64,000 bases of DNA from Geothrix sp. PMB-07 (GTDB taxonomy: Bacteria; Acidobacteriota; Holophagae; Holophagales; Holophagaceae): contig NZ_CP132333.1 in assembly GCF_030758935.1 (NCBI RefSeq), positions 1,426,992 through 1,490,991 of the forward strand, read 5' to 3'. Under the pieces are notes generated by a model that searched no databases, was not told where the DNA came from, and was given only the letters and a program-made list of their open reading frames with translations. Both the position numbers and the translations under genes were made by a program. This document shows positions 51,303 through 61,108 of the stretch, piece after piece (the stretch's first letter is position 1; each line of letters opens with the position of its first letter).

Positions 51303-53762
51303 ATGCCCACCCAACCCCGTTTGATTCCCACGCCCCAGGCTGGGGGCCTGGATGCCCCCCACATCCTCGAGGCCTTCGCCCATCGGATGATGTACTCGAT
51401 CGCCAAGGACCAGCACACCGCCAGCGATTTCGACGTGTACCAGGCCCTGGCCTTCGCGGTGCGCGACCGGGTGATGGAGCGCTGGTTCAGGACCCAGAGC
51501 ACCTACTACCACCGGGACGCGAAGCGGGTCTACTACCTGTCCCTGGAATTCCTCATGGGACGGGCCCTCACCAACAATGTGATCAACCTCGGCGCCGGGG
51601 ATGCCTACACCGAGGCCATGGGGCAGCTGGGCTTCCGGCTGGAGGACATCGCCGAACAGGAATGGGATGCGGGCCTGGGCAACGGTGGTCTGGGCCGTTT
51701 GGCGGCCTGCATTCTGGATGCGGCGGCCACGCTTGAGCTGCCTTTCTACGGCTACGGCATCCGATATGAGTACGGCATCTTCCTCCAGAAGATCATCGAT
51801 GGGCGGCAGGTGGAGTTTCCCGATGGCTGGCTGCGCTATGGCAATCCCTGGGAGATCCAGCGGCCGGACGCCATCTTCCCGGTGCGATTCTATGGCCACA
51901 CCCAGGGCCACCTCGACGCTGAAGGCCACTACCGCGTGACCTGGCGGGACACCCAGGATGTCTGGGCCATGGCCTTCGACACGCCCGTGGCCGGCTACCG
52001 CAACGGCAGCGTGAACACGCTGCGCTTGTGGTCCGCCAAATCCAGCCGAGAGTTCGATCTGGCCCGCTTCAACTCCGGCGAGTACGTGCGGGCGGTGGAG
52101 GACAAGACCGTCTCCGAGAACATCTCCAAGGTGCTCTATCCGGCTGACGATCAGAGCGCGGGGAAGGAACTGCGCCTGAAGCAGCAGTACTTCTTCGTAT
52201 CGGCCACCCTGCAGGATGTGGTGCGCCGGTTCAAGAAGCGGCCCAGCTGGCAGTGGGAGGAATTGCCGGACAAGGTGGCCATCCAGATGAACGACACCCA
52301 TCCGGCCCTGGTGGTGCCCGAGCTCATGCGGGTGCTGGTGGATCAGGAAGGGCTGGGCTGGGATCTGGCCTGGTCGCTCACCCAGCAGGTCTGCGCCTAC
52401 ACCAACCACACCATCCTCCCCGAGGCCATGGAAGTGTGGCCCATGGAGCTCTGGCGCCGGTTGCTGCCTCGCCATGTGGAAATCGTCGAAGAGATTGATC
52501 GTCGGTTCCGTCTGACGGTGCGCGAGCGTTATCCCTTCGATGACGCCAAGCTGCATCGCCTCGCCATCGTGGAGGATGGCCACAGCGTCCGCATGGCCAA
52601 CCTCGCCATCGTGGGCAGCCACTCCGTCAACGGCGTCGCCCAGCTCCACACCGACATCCTGAAGGCCTCCACCTTCGCAGAAATGAATGAGCTGTTCCCG
52701 GGCCGCATCAACAACAAAACCAACGGCATCACGCCGCGGCGCTGGCTGCTGAAGTGCAACCCCGGCCTGGCCGCGCTGGTGACGGAGGCCATCGGTGAAG
52801 GTTGGATCAAGAACCTCGACGCCCTGCGGGGCCTGGAGCCCTTCGCCCAGAATGCAGCGTTCCGGGAGCGGTGGACGCGGGTCAAGCGCTCCAACAAGGA
52901 GGCTCTCGCCAGCTGGACCGAGCGGAATGAGGCCATCAGCCTCGATCCCAGTTTCCTCTTCGATGTGCAGGTGAAGCGCATCCACGAATACAAGCGGCAG
53001 CTGCTGAACCTGCTGCACGTGGCCACGCTCTGGAATCGCCTGCGGGATGGCATCGATACCGGCGCGCCCCGGGCCGTGCTCATCGGCGGCAAGGCCGCGC
53101 CCGCCTACTGGGCGGCCAAGCAGATCATCCACCTCACCCACGCCATGGCCCGGGCTATTCAGGCCGATCCGGCGGCGAGGGGACGCCTCAGCCTGGCCTT
53201 CCTGCCCAACTACCGCGTCTCCCTGGCGGAGGTGATCTTCCCGGCGGCGGAGCTGTCCGAGCAGATCTCCACGGCTGGCACCGAGGCTTCAGGCACCGGC
53301 AACATGAAGGCGGCGCTGAATGGCGCCCTCACCATCGGTACCCTCGATGGCGCCAACGTGGAGATCCGCGAAGAGGTGGGCGAGGCCAACCTCTTCATCT
53401 TCGGGCACACGGCAGAAGGCATCGTGCGCCTGCGGGACACGGGCTATCGGCCGCGCGACTGGGCCCAGGGCAACCCCGAACTGCGGCGCGCCATCGACAC
53501 CATCAACGCCCTTGAAGGGGGCCTGTTCCAGCCTCTGGGTCAGGCCCTGCTGGACTCAGACCACTATTTTCACTGCGCGGATTACGCCGCCTACGTGGAG
53601 GCCCAGGAACGGGTCTCAGCCACCTATGCGGATCCGGCCGAATGGGCCCGAAAGTCCATCCTCTACGTGGCGGGCATGGGAAAATTCTCCATCGACCGCA
53701 CGGTACGGGAATACGCTCGAGACATCTGGAATGCGCCCTTTGTACCGGTCCCGCTCACCTGA
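51303..53762 (+). CDS. glgP: Glycogen phosphorylase
   Basis: Releases glucose 1-phosphate from glycogen or maltodextrin with phosphate. The 819-residue length is typical. Visible motifs: YYLSLEFLMGRALTNN, GLGNGGLGRLAACILDA, YGYGIRYEYGIF, MNDTHPALVVPELMR, RIHEYKRQLLN, and the PLP-lysine site EASGTGNMKAALNG with Lys669. ATG 51303 is used; the open frame extends upstream over the region beside the tRNA without homology. First gene of the glgP-pfkA-fba group. Confidence 0.96.
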   Translation: MPTQPRLIPTPQAGGLDAPHILEAFAHRMMYSIAKDQHTASDFDVYQALAFAVRDRVMERWFRTQSTYYHRDAKRVYYLSLEFLMGRALTNNVINLGAGDAYTEAMGQLGFRLEDIAEQEWDAGLGNGGLGRLAACILDAAATLELPFYGYGIRYEYGIFLQKIIDGRQVEFPDGWLRYGNPWEIQRPDAIFPVRFYGHTQGHLDAEGHYRVTWRDTQDVWAMAFDTPVAGYRNGSVNTLRLWSAKSSREFDLARFNSGEYVRAVEDKTVSENISKVLYPADDQSAGKELRLKQQYFFVSATLQDVVRRFKKRPSWQWEELPDKVAIQMNDTHPALVVPELMRVLVDQEGLGWDLAWSLTQQVCAYTNHTILPEAMEVWPMELWRRLLPRHVEIVEEIDRRFRLTVRERYPFDDAKLHRLAIVEDGHSVRMANLAIVGSHSVNGVAQLHTDILKASTFAEMNELFPGRINNKTNGITPRRWLLKCNPGLAALVTEAIGEGWIKNLDALRGLEPFAQNAAFRERWTRVKRSNKEALASWTERNEAISLDPSFLFDVQVKRIHEYKRQLLNLLHVATLWNRLRDGIDTGAPRAVLIGGKAAPAYWAAKQIIHLTHAMARAIQADPAARGRLSLAFLPNYRVSLAEVIFPAAELSEQISTAGTEASGTGNMKAALNGALTIGTLDGANVEIREEVGEANLFIFGHTAEGIVRLRDTGYRPRDWAQGNPELRRAIDTINALEGGLFQPLGQALLDSDHYFHCADYAAYVEAQERVSATYADPAEWARKSILYVAGMGKFSIDRTVREYARDIWNAPFVPVPLT

Positions 53763-53788
53763 TTCATCCTTTTGCAAGGAACGCCGCC

Positions 53789-54901
53789 ATGTCGAACAGC
53801 ATCCGCCGCATTGCCATTTCCACTGGTGGCGGCGACGCCCCCGGCCTCAATGCGGTGATTCGCGCCGTGGTCATCGCCGCGGCAAACCGGGGCTGGGAGT
53901 GCTACGGCATCCGCGAGGGGTTCAACGGCATTCTGTTTCCCGAACGCTTCGCCGAGGGCGGGCTCATGCGCCTGACGCGCGAACGTGTGCGGGGCATCGG
54001 CCACCTGGGCGGCACCATCCTGGGCACCACCAACAAGGGCAATCCGCTGCATTTCCCCATCAAGATGCCCGATGGCACGATGCGCGAAGTGGATCGCACG
54101 GATGAGATTCTCGAGTTCTTCGCTCGCAAGGAGCTGGATGCGCTGGTCTCCATCGGTGGCGACGGCTCCCTGACCATCGCCAACGTCCTGCATCAGAAGG
54201 GGCTCAAGGTGGTCGGCGTGCCCAAGACCATCGACAACGACCTCGACAAGACCGCCACCACCTTCGGCTTTGACACCGCCGTGGCCTTCGCCACGGAGTG
54301 CGTGGATCGCCTGCACAGCACCGCCGAGAGCCACCAGCGGGTGATGGTGGTGGAAATGATGGGTCGCTACGCGGGCTGGATCGCCCTGAATTCAGGGATT
54401 TCCGGCAGTGCCCACGCCATCCTCATTCCTGAAATTCCCTTCGACCTGGACAAGGTGGCAGCCAAGATCCGCCAGCGGGACCAGGAGGGGCGGATGTACT
54501 CCCTGGTGGTGGTGGCCGAGGGTGCCAATCCCACCCACGGCCATCGGGCCGTCATTGAGCAGGCGGGGGTGGGCCACGCCGAGCGGTTGGGGGGCATCGG
54601 CGAGTGGGTGGCCAAATCCCTGCAGGAGCTCACAGGCAAGGAATCCCGGGTGGTGGTGCTGGGGCACCTGCTGCGGGGCGGCAGCCCCACCAGCTTCGAC
54701 CGCCTGGCGGCCCTGCGCTTCGGCGCTGCCGCCGTGCGAGCTCTGGACGAGGGCCACAGCGGCATCATGGTGGCCCTGGCCTTCCCGAACGTGAACTACG
54801 TGCCCCTGGAAGAGGTGGCGGGCCGCATGAAGGCCGTGCCGCTGGACTGCGACATCCTGCAGACAGGACGCGACTTGGGGATCTGTTTCGGCGATTCGTG
54901 A
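53789..54901 (+). CDS. pfkA: 6-phosphofructokinase
   Basis: Phosphorylates fructose 6-phosphate. The 370-residue protein has ISTGGGDAPGLNAVIRA, SIGGDGSLTIA, the catalytic VPKTIDNDLDKT, MMGRYAGWIAL and LRGGSPTSFDR. The residue at the E. coli 104 position is Gly126, which favours ATP, while the 124 position is Lys146, typical of pyrophosphate enzymes; this mixed G/K signature is discussed as a finding. AAGGA lies about 8 bases before ATG 53789. It follows glgP by 26 bases. Confidence 0.93.
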   Translation: MSNSIRRIAISTGGGDAPGLNAVIRAVVIAAANRGWECYGIREGFNGILFPERFAEGGLMRLTRERVRGIGHLGGTILGTTNKGNPLHFPIKMPDGTMREVDRTDEILEFFARKELDALVSIGGDGSLTIANVLHQKGLKVVGVPKTIDNDLDKTATTFGFDTAVAFATECVDRLHSTAESHQRVMVVEMMGRYAGWIALNSGISGSAHAILIPEIPFDLDKVAAKIRQRDQEGRMYSLVVVAEGANPTHGHRAVIEQAGVGHAERLGGIGEWVAKSLQELTGKESRVVVLGHLLRGGSPTSFDRLAALRFGAAAVRALDEGHSGIMVALAFPNVNYVPLEEVAGRMKAVPLDCDILQTGRDLGICFGDS

Positions 54902-54976
54902 TAGCCAGGGCGAAATTCCCTTTCGCAGGAATCCACCGGCTTGGATAGCCTGGGAGTTGGTCTATTCGGAGGATCC

Positions 54977-56002
<1,026 letters not shown>

Positions 56003-56010
56003 AAAAGGAA

Positions 56011-56093
56011 TTCACCACCAAGACGCTAAGGCACCAAGAAGAGGACGGGATTCCCTCGTCTTTATCTTGGTGTCTTTGAGTCTTGGTGGTGAT
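56011..56093. repeat. Palindromic intergenic repeat (CACCAAGA type)
   Basis: A long imperfect hairpin. The outer arms TCACCACCAAGAC (56012-56024) and GTCTTGGTGGTGA (56080-56092) pair perfectly; inside, CACCAAGA (56032-56039) pairs with TCTTGGTG (56065-56072), and a smaller inner stem follows. Base composition is AT-richer than the genes around it. It separates convergent fbaA and livF, where it may stop transcription from both sides. Confidence 0.8.
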
Positions 56094-56102
56094 CTTTCGG
56101 AG

Positions 56103-56834
56103 TCAGCCCAGGTAGGCCGAAATGACTCGCTCATCGCGGCTCAGCTCGGCGGGCGTGCCTTCCACGGCGATGCGGCCGCGCTCCATGACGTAGGCGTAGT
56201 CGGCCACTTCCAGGGCGCTCTTGGCGAACTGCTCCACCAGGAGGAGGGTGATGCCCTCTTCCTTCAGGCGGCGGATGGTTCGGAAGACTTCCTGCACGAT
56301 GACGGGTGCAAGGCCCATGGAGGGTTCGTCCAGCAGCATGACCTTGGGCTGGGCCATGAGGGCGCGGCCAATGGCCAGCATCTGCTGCTCGCCACCCGAC
56401 AGGGTGCCCGCCGCCTGCCTGGCGCGGTCCCGCAGCCGCGGAAACAGGTCGTAGACCCGATCCAGGTCCGCCTTGGCCCTGCTCTGGAAGCCGAAGAAGC
56501 GGGGCAGGCGACCATAGGCACCCAGGAGCAGGTTGTCCTCCACCGACAGAGGGCCGAACACTTTGCGGCCCTCCGGCGCGTGCGCCAGGCCCAGGCGCGC
56601 GATGCGGGAGGCATCCAGACCCTGCACCTCTTTGCCATCCAGCAGCACCTTGCCGCGGCTGGGTTTGAGGCCGCCGGAGATGGCGCGCATGGTGGTGGTT
56701 TTGCCGGCGCCGTTGGCGCCGATGAGGGCCACGAGGGTGCCCTGCTTCACCGCCAGCGTGGTGCCAGTGAGCACTTCGCTGGCGCCGTAGCCCGCATGGA
56801 GATCTTCCACCTGCAGCATGGCTGGCTCCTTCAT
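56103..56834 (-). CDS. livF: Branched-chain amino-acid ABC transporter ATP-binding protein LivF
   Basis: A 243-residue ABC ATPase of the LivF group. Walker A LIGANGAGKTTTMRAI, signature LSGGEQQMLAIGRALM, Walker B VMLLDEPSMGLAP and the LivF ending ADYAYVMERGRIAVEGTPAEL are visible. It overlaps the livM-livG fusion by four bases (ATGA). An internal ATG five codons downstream (MLQVEDLHAGYG) is a possible alternative start. Last gene of the cluster. Confidence 0.95.
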   Translation of the reverse strand: MKEPAMLQVEDLHAGYGASEVLTGTTLAVKQGTLVALIGANGAGKTTTMRAISGGLKPSRGKVLLDGKEVQGLDASRIARLGLAHAPEGRKVFGPLSVEDNLLLGAYGRLPRFFGFQSRAKADLDRVYDLFPRLRDRARQAAGTLSGGEQQMLAIGRALMAQPKVMLLDEPSMGLAPVIVQEVFRTIRRLKEEGITLLLVEQFAKSALEVADYAYVMERGRIAVEGTPAELSRDERVISAYLG

Positions 56835-58786
56835 GCGGGCTCCGGCACAGGTGCGCCGGAAGGATCAGCTTCAGGAGGCTGGCCCAGGTAGGCCTCCACC
56901 ACCCGAGGATTGCGTTTGACCTCATCAGGGCTGCCTTCCGCGATGACCTTGCCGCCATCCAGCACCGTGACGGTGTGGCAGAGCTCACTCACCACGTCCA
57001 TGTGGTGCTCGATGAGGATGATGCTGATGCCGCGCGCGTGCACCCGCTTGATGATCTCGATGAGCTGCACCACGTCTGGATGCGCGAGACCTGCCGCGGG
57101 CTCATCCAGGATGAGCAGGTCGGGCTTGCGGGCCAGGGCCCGGGCCACCTCCAGGAAGCGCTGGGCGCCGTAGGTCAGATCCTTGGCCTTGGTGAGGGCC
57201 TGGTCCTTCAGGCCGATGCGATCCAGCAGGCAGAGGGCATCGGCCTGGGCGCGGCGCTCCTCCTTGCGGGCCAGGCCCAGCAGCACCAGGGGCAGGGGGC
57301 TGCGGTACACGCCCTTCAGCGCCACCATCACGTTTTCCAGGGCCGTGAGTTCTCCGAAGAGCTGCAGGTTCTGAAAAGTCCGTGCCACGCCCGACCGCGA
57401 CACTCGGAAGAGACTCCCGGAGGGCAGGGCCTCGCCTCGCAGCAGGATGCGGCCCGAGCTGGGCGTGTAGAGCCCCGAAATGACGTTCACCACGGTGCTC
57501 TTGCCCGAACCGTTGGGCCCGATGAGGCCGTGGATGGTGCCGGAGCGGACGGTCATGGACAGGCCGTCCACGGCCTTCACGCCGCCGAAGTGGCGCCGGA
57601 GATCCTCCAACACCAGCAGGGGCGCGCCATCGGCTTCGTGGGGAGGCAGGATGGTTTCGATGTCCGAGGGTTCCGGAAGGGGCGCGTGAGGCACACGGAA
57701 GAGCTTGGCCAGGAAGAGGGCGAGGAAGCCCATGAGGCCTTCGGGTAGGCCCACGACGACCGAAAACAGCATCAGGGCGAAGATGGCTTTGCGCCAATCC
57801 TCGGTGTTCTCCACCAGCAGGCCGCCCGCCACCAGCAGGCCCATGGCCACCACCGGCGCCAGGGCCTGGAAGGGGCGCGTGGTCTTCTTCACCAGGCCCC
57901 GCAGGCCCGCGGCCAGGGCCAGCGCGAAGCCCGAAGCCGAGAAGATCTGGAAGAGGAGGCGGTTCGACAGCAGGTTGGGCAGGAGCACGATGACCGAAGC
58001 GCCCACGAAGGCGCCCCAGAGGCTCTTGCGGCCCCCCAGCACCACGCCTAGCAGCAGGATGATCATCAGGTCATAGGTGAAGCTCTGGGGCTGGAGATAC
58101 TGGAAATTGAAGGCGTAGAGGCCGCCTGCGAGCTCACCCAGGCCCGAACCCAGCGCAAAGGCAGCCACCTTGTGCCGATAGGTGCCCACGCCCATGGCGT
58201 CGGTGGCGATGGGGCTGTCGCGCAGCGCCTCGAAGGCGCGGCCCCACTGGGACGAGAGCATGTTCCGCATGAGCATCCACACCAGGGCCAGCAGGGCCAG
58301 GCAAAGCCAGAAGAACAGCGGCGGGGTGAGCGTGTGGCCGAACACGGGCGGACGGCTGAGGCTGAGGCCCTGGGCGCCGCCGGTGAGGCTCTCCAGTTCG
58401 TTCAGGGCCGTGGTGCTGAGGGCCGCGAAGCTGAGGGTGGCCAAGGCGAACTGGGGGCCTTCGAGCCGCAGGGCAGGCAGGGCCAGCAGGCCTCCCAACT
58501 GCAGGCCCACGGCCATGGCCGCCAGCAGCGCCGGTCCCATGCCCAGGCCCAGCTTCGTGACCACGAGGCCCGCCGTGTAGGCGCCCAGGCCCAGGAAGGC
58601 CACATGCGCGAGGTTCACCTGGCCCAGGTAGCCCACGGTCACGTCGAGGCCGATGAGCAGGATGCCGTAGATGGCCAGCAGCGTGAGCAGGCCCAGGGCG
58701 TAAGGGTTCACCACCAGCAGCGGGATGGCGGCGAGGAAGGCGAAGGCAAGGAGCTCGGCGCCACGGAGGAGGAGCATTCTTTTCAT
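56831..58786 (-). CDS. livMG: LivM-LivG fusion: branched-chain amino-acid permease plus ATPase
   Basis: A 651-residue fusion. Residues about 1-370 are the LivM permease (8-10 membrane helices; IYGILLIGLDVTVGYLGQVNLAHVAFLGLGAY, GRAFEALRDSPIATDAMGV, LLLGVVLGGRKSLWGAFVGA). Residues about 385-640 are LivG: Walker A LIGPNGSGKSTVVNVISG, ARTFQNLQLFGELTALENVM, LTYGAQRFLEVARALARKPDLLILDEPAAGL, and HHMDVVSELCHTVTVLDGGKVIAEG. The separate genes are more usual. One base separates it from the livH stop. Confidence 0.94.
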   Translation of the reverse strand: MKRMLLLRGAELLAFAFLAAIPLLVVNPYALGLLTLLAIYGILLIGLDVTVGYLGQVNLAHVAFLGLGAYTAGLVVTKLGLGMGPALLAAMAVGLQLGGLLALPALRLEGPQFALATLSFAALSTTALNELESLTGGAQGLSLSRPPVFGHTLTPPLFFWLCLALLALVWMLMRNMLSSQWGRAFEALRDSPIATDAMGVGTYRHKVAAFALGSGLGELAGGLYAFNFQYLQPQSFTYDLMIILLLGVVLGGRKSLWGAFVGASVIVLLPNLLSNRLLFQIFSASGFALALAAGLRGLVKKTTRPFQALAPVVAMGLLVAGGLLVENTEDWRKAIFALMLFSVVVGLPEGLMGFLALFLAKLFRVPHAPLPEPSDIETILPPHEADGAPLLVLEDLRRHFGGVKAVDGLSMTVRSGTIHGLIGPNGSGKSTVVNVISGLYTPSSGRILLRGEALPSGSLFRVSRSGVARTFQNLQLFGELTALENVMVALKGVYRSPLPLVLLGLARKEERRAQADALCLLDRIGLKDQALTKAKDLTYGAQRFLEVARALARKPDLLILDEPAAGLAHPDVVQLIEIIKRVHARGISIILIEHHMDVVSELCHTVTVLDGGKVIAEGSPDEVKRNPRVVEAYLGQPPEADPSGAPVPEPA

Positions 58787-58787
58787 C

Positions 58788-59666
58788 TCACACCTTCCGG
58801 ATCACAGCTTTGCCGAACACGCCGGTAGGGCGTACGGCCAGGGCCAGAATCAGCAGCACCAGACCCGGGGCCTCACGCCAGCCGCTGCCCAGGTAGAAGC
58901 TGGCCAGGCTTTCCAGGGCCCCCAGGAACATGCCGATGAGCACCACGCCGAAGCCTGAATCGAGGCCCGCCACCACGGCCACGGAAAAGGCCTTGAGGAT
59001 CAGTGCCGAGGCCATGGTGGGGCCCACGGTGGTGATGGGCGAGACCAGGATGCCGGCCAGGGCCGCCACCGCCCCGGAGAGCGCGTAGGAGAGCATGACG
59101 GTGCGCGTGGCGGAGACGCCCATGAGTTCGGCGGCATCGCGATCCGCCGAGACGGCCTCGAAGGCCTTGCCGAGCAGGGTGCGTCGCTTGAAGAGCTCGA
59201 TGGCGCCCATGATGGCCAGCACGCCCACGGCCACGGAGAGCTCCAGCCGCGTCACATCCACGCCCAGCACATGGATGGGATCGGCCGAGATCGGCGTGGG
59301 GAAGGGTCGGTCGTCGCGGCCCCAGAGGTTCTCCGCGGCGGAGAAGAAGAAGAGGCCGAGGATGATGGTCAGCAGAATCCAGCCCTCGCTCTTCTGCTCC
59401 AGCGCCAGGCGCACACCGGCCCTTTCCACCACCAGGCCCATGAGGGCGCCAAAGAGCAGGCCGCCGGGAATCATGGCCCAGTAGGGCAGGCCCAGGTTCA
59501 TGAGGGTGAGGCTGAAGAAGGCCGACACCATCACCAGTTCGCCCTGCCCGAAGTTGATGCTCTTGCTGGTGGCGTAGGTGAGCTGGAAGCCGTAGGCGAT
59601 GAGGGCGTAGACCAGCCCCATCAGCGCGCCGCTGACCGCCATCTGTCCGATGATCGCTGCATTCAT
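58788..59666 (-). CDS. livH: Branched-chain amino-acid ABC transporter permease LivH
   Basis: A 292-residue inner-membrane permease. LivH features: GALMGLVYALIAYGFQLTYATSKSINFGQGELVM, FEAVSADRDAAELMGVSATRTVMLSYALSGAVAALAG and AFSVAVVAGLDSGFGVVLIGMFLGALESLASFY. It follows the binding-protein gene across a strong terminator and sits one base before the livM-livG start. Confidence 0.94.
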   Translation of the reverse strand: MNAAIIGQMAVSGALMGLVYALIAYGFQLTYATSKSINFGQGELVMVSAFFSLTLMNLGLPYWAMIPGGLLFGALMGLVVERAGVRLALEQKSEGWILLTIILGLFFFSAAENLWGRDDRPFPTPISADPIHVLGVDVTRLELSVAVGVLAIMGAIELFKRRTLLGKAFEAVSADRDAAELMGVSATRTVMLSYALSGAVAALAGILVSPITTVGPTMASALILKAFSVAVVAGLDSGFGVVLIGMFLGALESLASFYLGSGWREAPGLVLLILALAVRPTGVFGKAVIRKV

Positions 59667-59692
59667 GCGAGGCCTGTTCCGGAAGCGGGGTG

Positions 59693-59717
59693 AAAAAGCG
59701 GGGGGCCGAAGCCCCCC
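59693..59717 (-). terminator. Intergenic terminator/attenuator between livK and livH
   Basis: On the minus strand GGGGGGC-TTCG-GCCCCCC forms a seven-bp stem with a UUCG tetraloop, followed by GCTTTTTC. It lies between the binding-protein stop (59736) and the livH start (59666), so it probably stops most transcripts after livK and lets a fraction through. Confidence 0.85.
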
Positions 59718-59735
59718 GGGTCGCGGGTGCGGAGC

Positions 59736-61004
59736 CTATTTCTTCTTGGTCTTGGCGGCCTTGGCAGGCGTGGCGGTTGTGGCCGACTTGCGCAACCGCT
59801 CCCGGTCGGAGTCGTTGCCGAAGACCACGTGGCCATCCTGCACCATGCCCATGACCACCTGCTCGCGGCGGAAGGCCTCGTGAGTGGTCACGTCCGCGGG
59901 ATCCCACTTGGTGTAGGGGTGGTTCCAAGTGGCGATGACGCCCTGCACGGGCTCTTTCAGATCCTCAAGAGCCTCCTTCACCTTATGGGTGTCGGTGCTG
60001 CCCGCCTGCTTTACGGCGGCGGCCAGAAGGTAGACGGCGTCGTAGCCCTGGGCGGCGGCCACGGGGGAGGGAATGCGGCCCACCTTGAAGGTCTTGTGGT
60101 AGCCGTCGATGAAGGCCTTGGCCTTGGGGGTGATGGGTTCTTCGATGAAGGTCTGAGGCATGAGGGTGCCGTTGCCGTTCTTGCCCGCGTTGTCGATGTA
60201 GTTCGACATGGACAGCGTCCAGCCGCCGATGAGCGGGGCCTTCATGCCGATCTTGGCCATGCCGTTGGAGATGGCCGCCAGCTCGGGGCCGATGCCCCAG
60301 ATGAGGATGGCCTGGGCGCCCGCGGACTTGGCCCGCAGCAGCTGCGCGGTCATGTCCTTGTCGCCGATGTTGAACTTCTCCTGGGCCACCACCTCCAGCT
60401 TGTTCCCCTGCTTCTTGATCTGTTCCAGCATGTCATCGCGGCCCGAGACACCGTAGTTGGTGGAATCGAACACCACGGCCACTTTGGTGAACTTCCGGTT
60501 GATGGCCTCCTCCACCACCATGGCCGCCTGAATGCCGTCGTGGGCGGCGAAGCGGAAGATGGAATTCTCCTTCACGCCCGCCTTGCTCCACTGGGTCATG
60601 GAGGCGGAGCCCGCCGCCGGGCAGATGATCTTGGTGATGCCCTTCTCCTGCAGGTGCTTGTCCCCGGCGATGCAGACACCGGTGTTCACGGTGCCGATGA
60701 CGCCCGCCAGGTCGCCCATGGCGGCCAGTTCCTGGGCGATGAGGGCGCCGCGCTCGTTCTTGGCTTCGTCATCGCGCTCGATGGCTTCGATCTTCAGTTT
60801 CCGGCCGCCCACCTGGATGCCCCCGGCGGCGTTGATCTCGGCGATGGCCAGCTTGGCGCCATCCCGCGCGGAACCGCCCATGGGCGCGGAGCCGCCCGTG
60901 AAGGGGCCCGTGATGGCGATCTTGACGGTGTCGCCGGCCTGGAGGCCCAGGGCCGCAAGCAACAGCGATCCGCAGAGTGATCCGTAGACAGTCTGCCTGA
61001 ACAT
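59736..61004 (-). CDS. livK: Branched-chain amino-acid ABC transporter substrate-binding protein
   Basis: Periplasmic type I binding protein, 422 residues with a signal peptide (about 1-23, ending LGLQAG). Features: VKIAITGPFTGGSAPMG, DGAKLAIAEINAAGGIQVGGRKLKIEAIERDDE, GVIGTVNTGVCIAG, FRFAAHDGIQAAMVVEEA, and the LRAKSAGAQAILIWGIG lobe-2 region. The C-terminus is Lys/Ala-rich (TPAKAAKTKKK). ATG 61004 is chosen: AGGAGGA precedes it and the signal peptide starts there. First gene of livK-livH-livMG-livF. Confidence 0.95.
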   Translation of the reverse strand: MFRQTVYGSLCGSLLLAALGLQAGDTVKIAITGPFTGGSAPMGGSARDGAKLAIAEINAAGGIQVGGRKLKIEAIERDDEAKNERGALIAQELAAMGDLAGVIGTVNTGVCIAGDKHLQEKGITKIICPAAGSASMTQWSKAGVKENSIFRFAAHDGIQAAMVVEEAINRKFTKVAVVFDSTNYGVSGRDDMLEQIKKQGNKLEVVAQEKFNIGDKDMTAQLLRAKSAGAQAILIWGIGPELAAISNGMAKIGMKAPLIGGWTLSMSNYIDNAGKNGNGTLMPQTFIEEPITPKAKAFIDGYHKTFKVGRIPSPVAAAQGYDAVYLLAAAVKQAGSTDTHKVKEALEDLKEPVQGVIATWNHPYTKWDPADVTTHEAFRREQVVMGMVQDGHVVFGNDSDRERLRKSATTATPAKAAKTKKK

Positions 61005-61108
61005 TCGATCCTCCTTGGAGGCGATGGATGGAAAGGATGGGTTGGCCGCAAGCATAGCCCCGCCCACGCCCACCGGGAAGGTGCATCGCCTGGTGCCTGC
61101 TCCCGACC

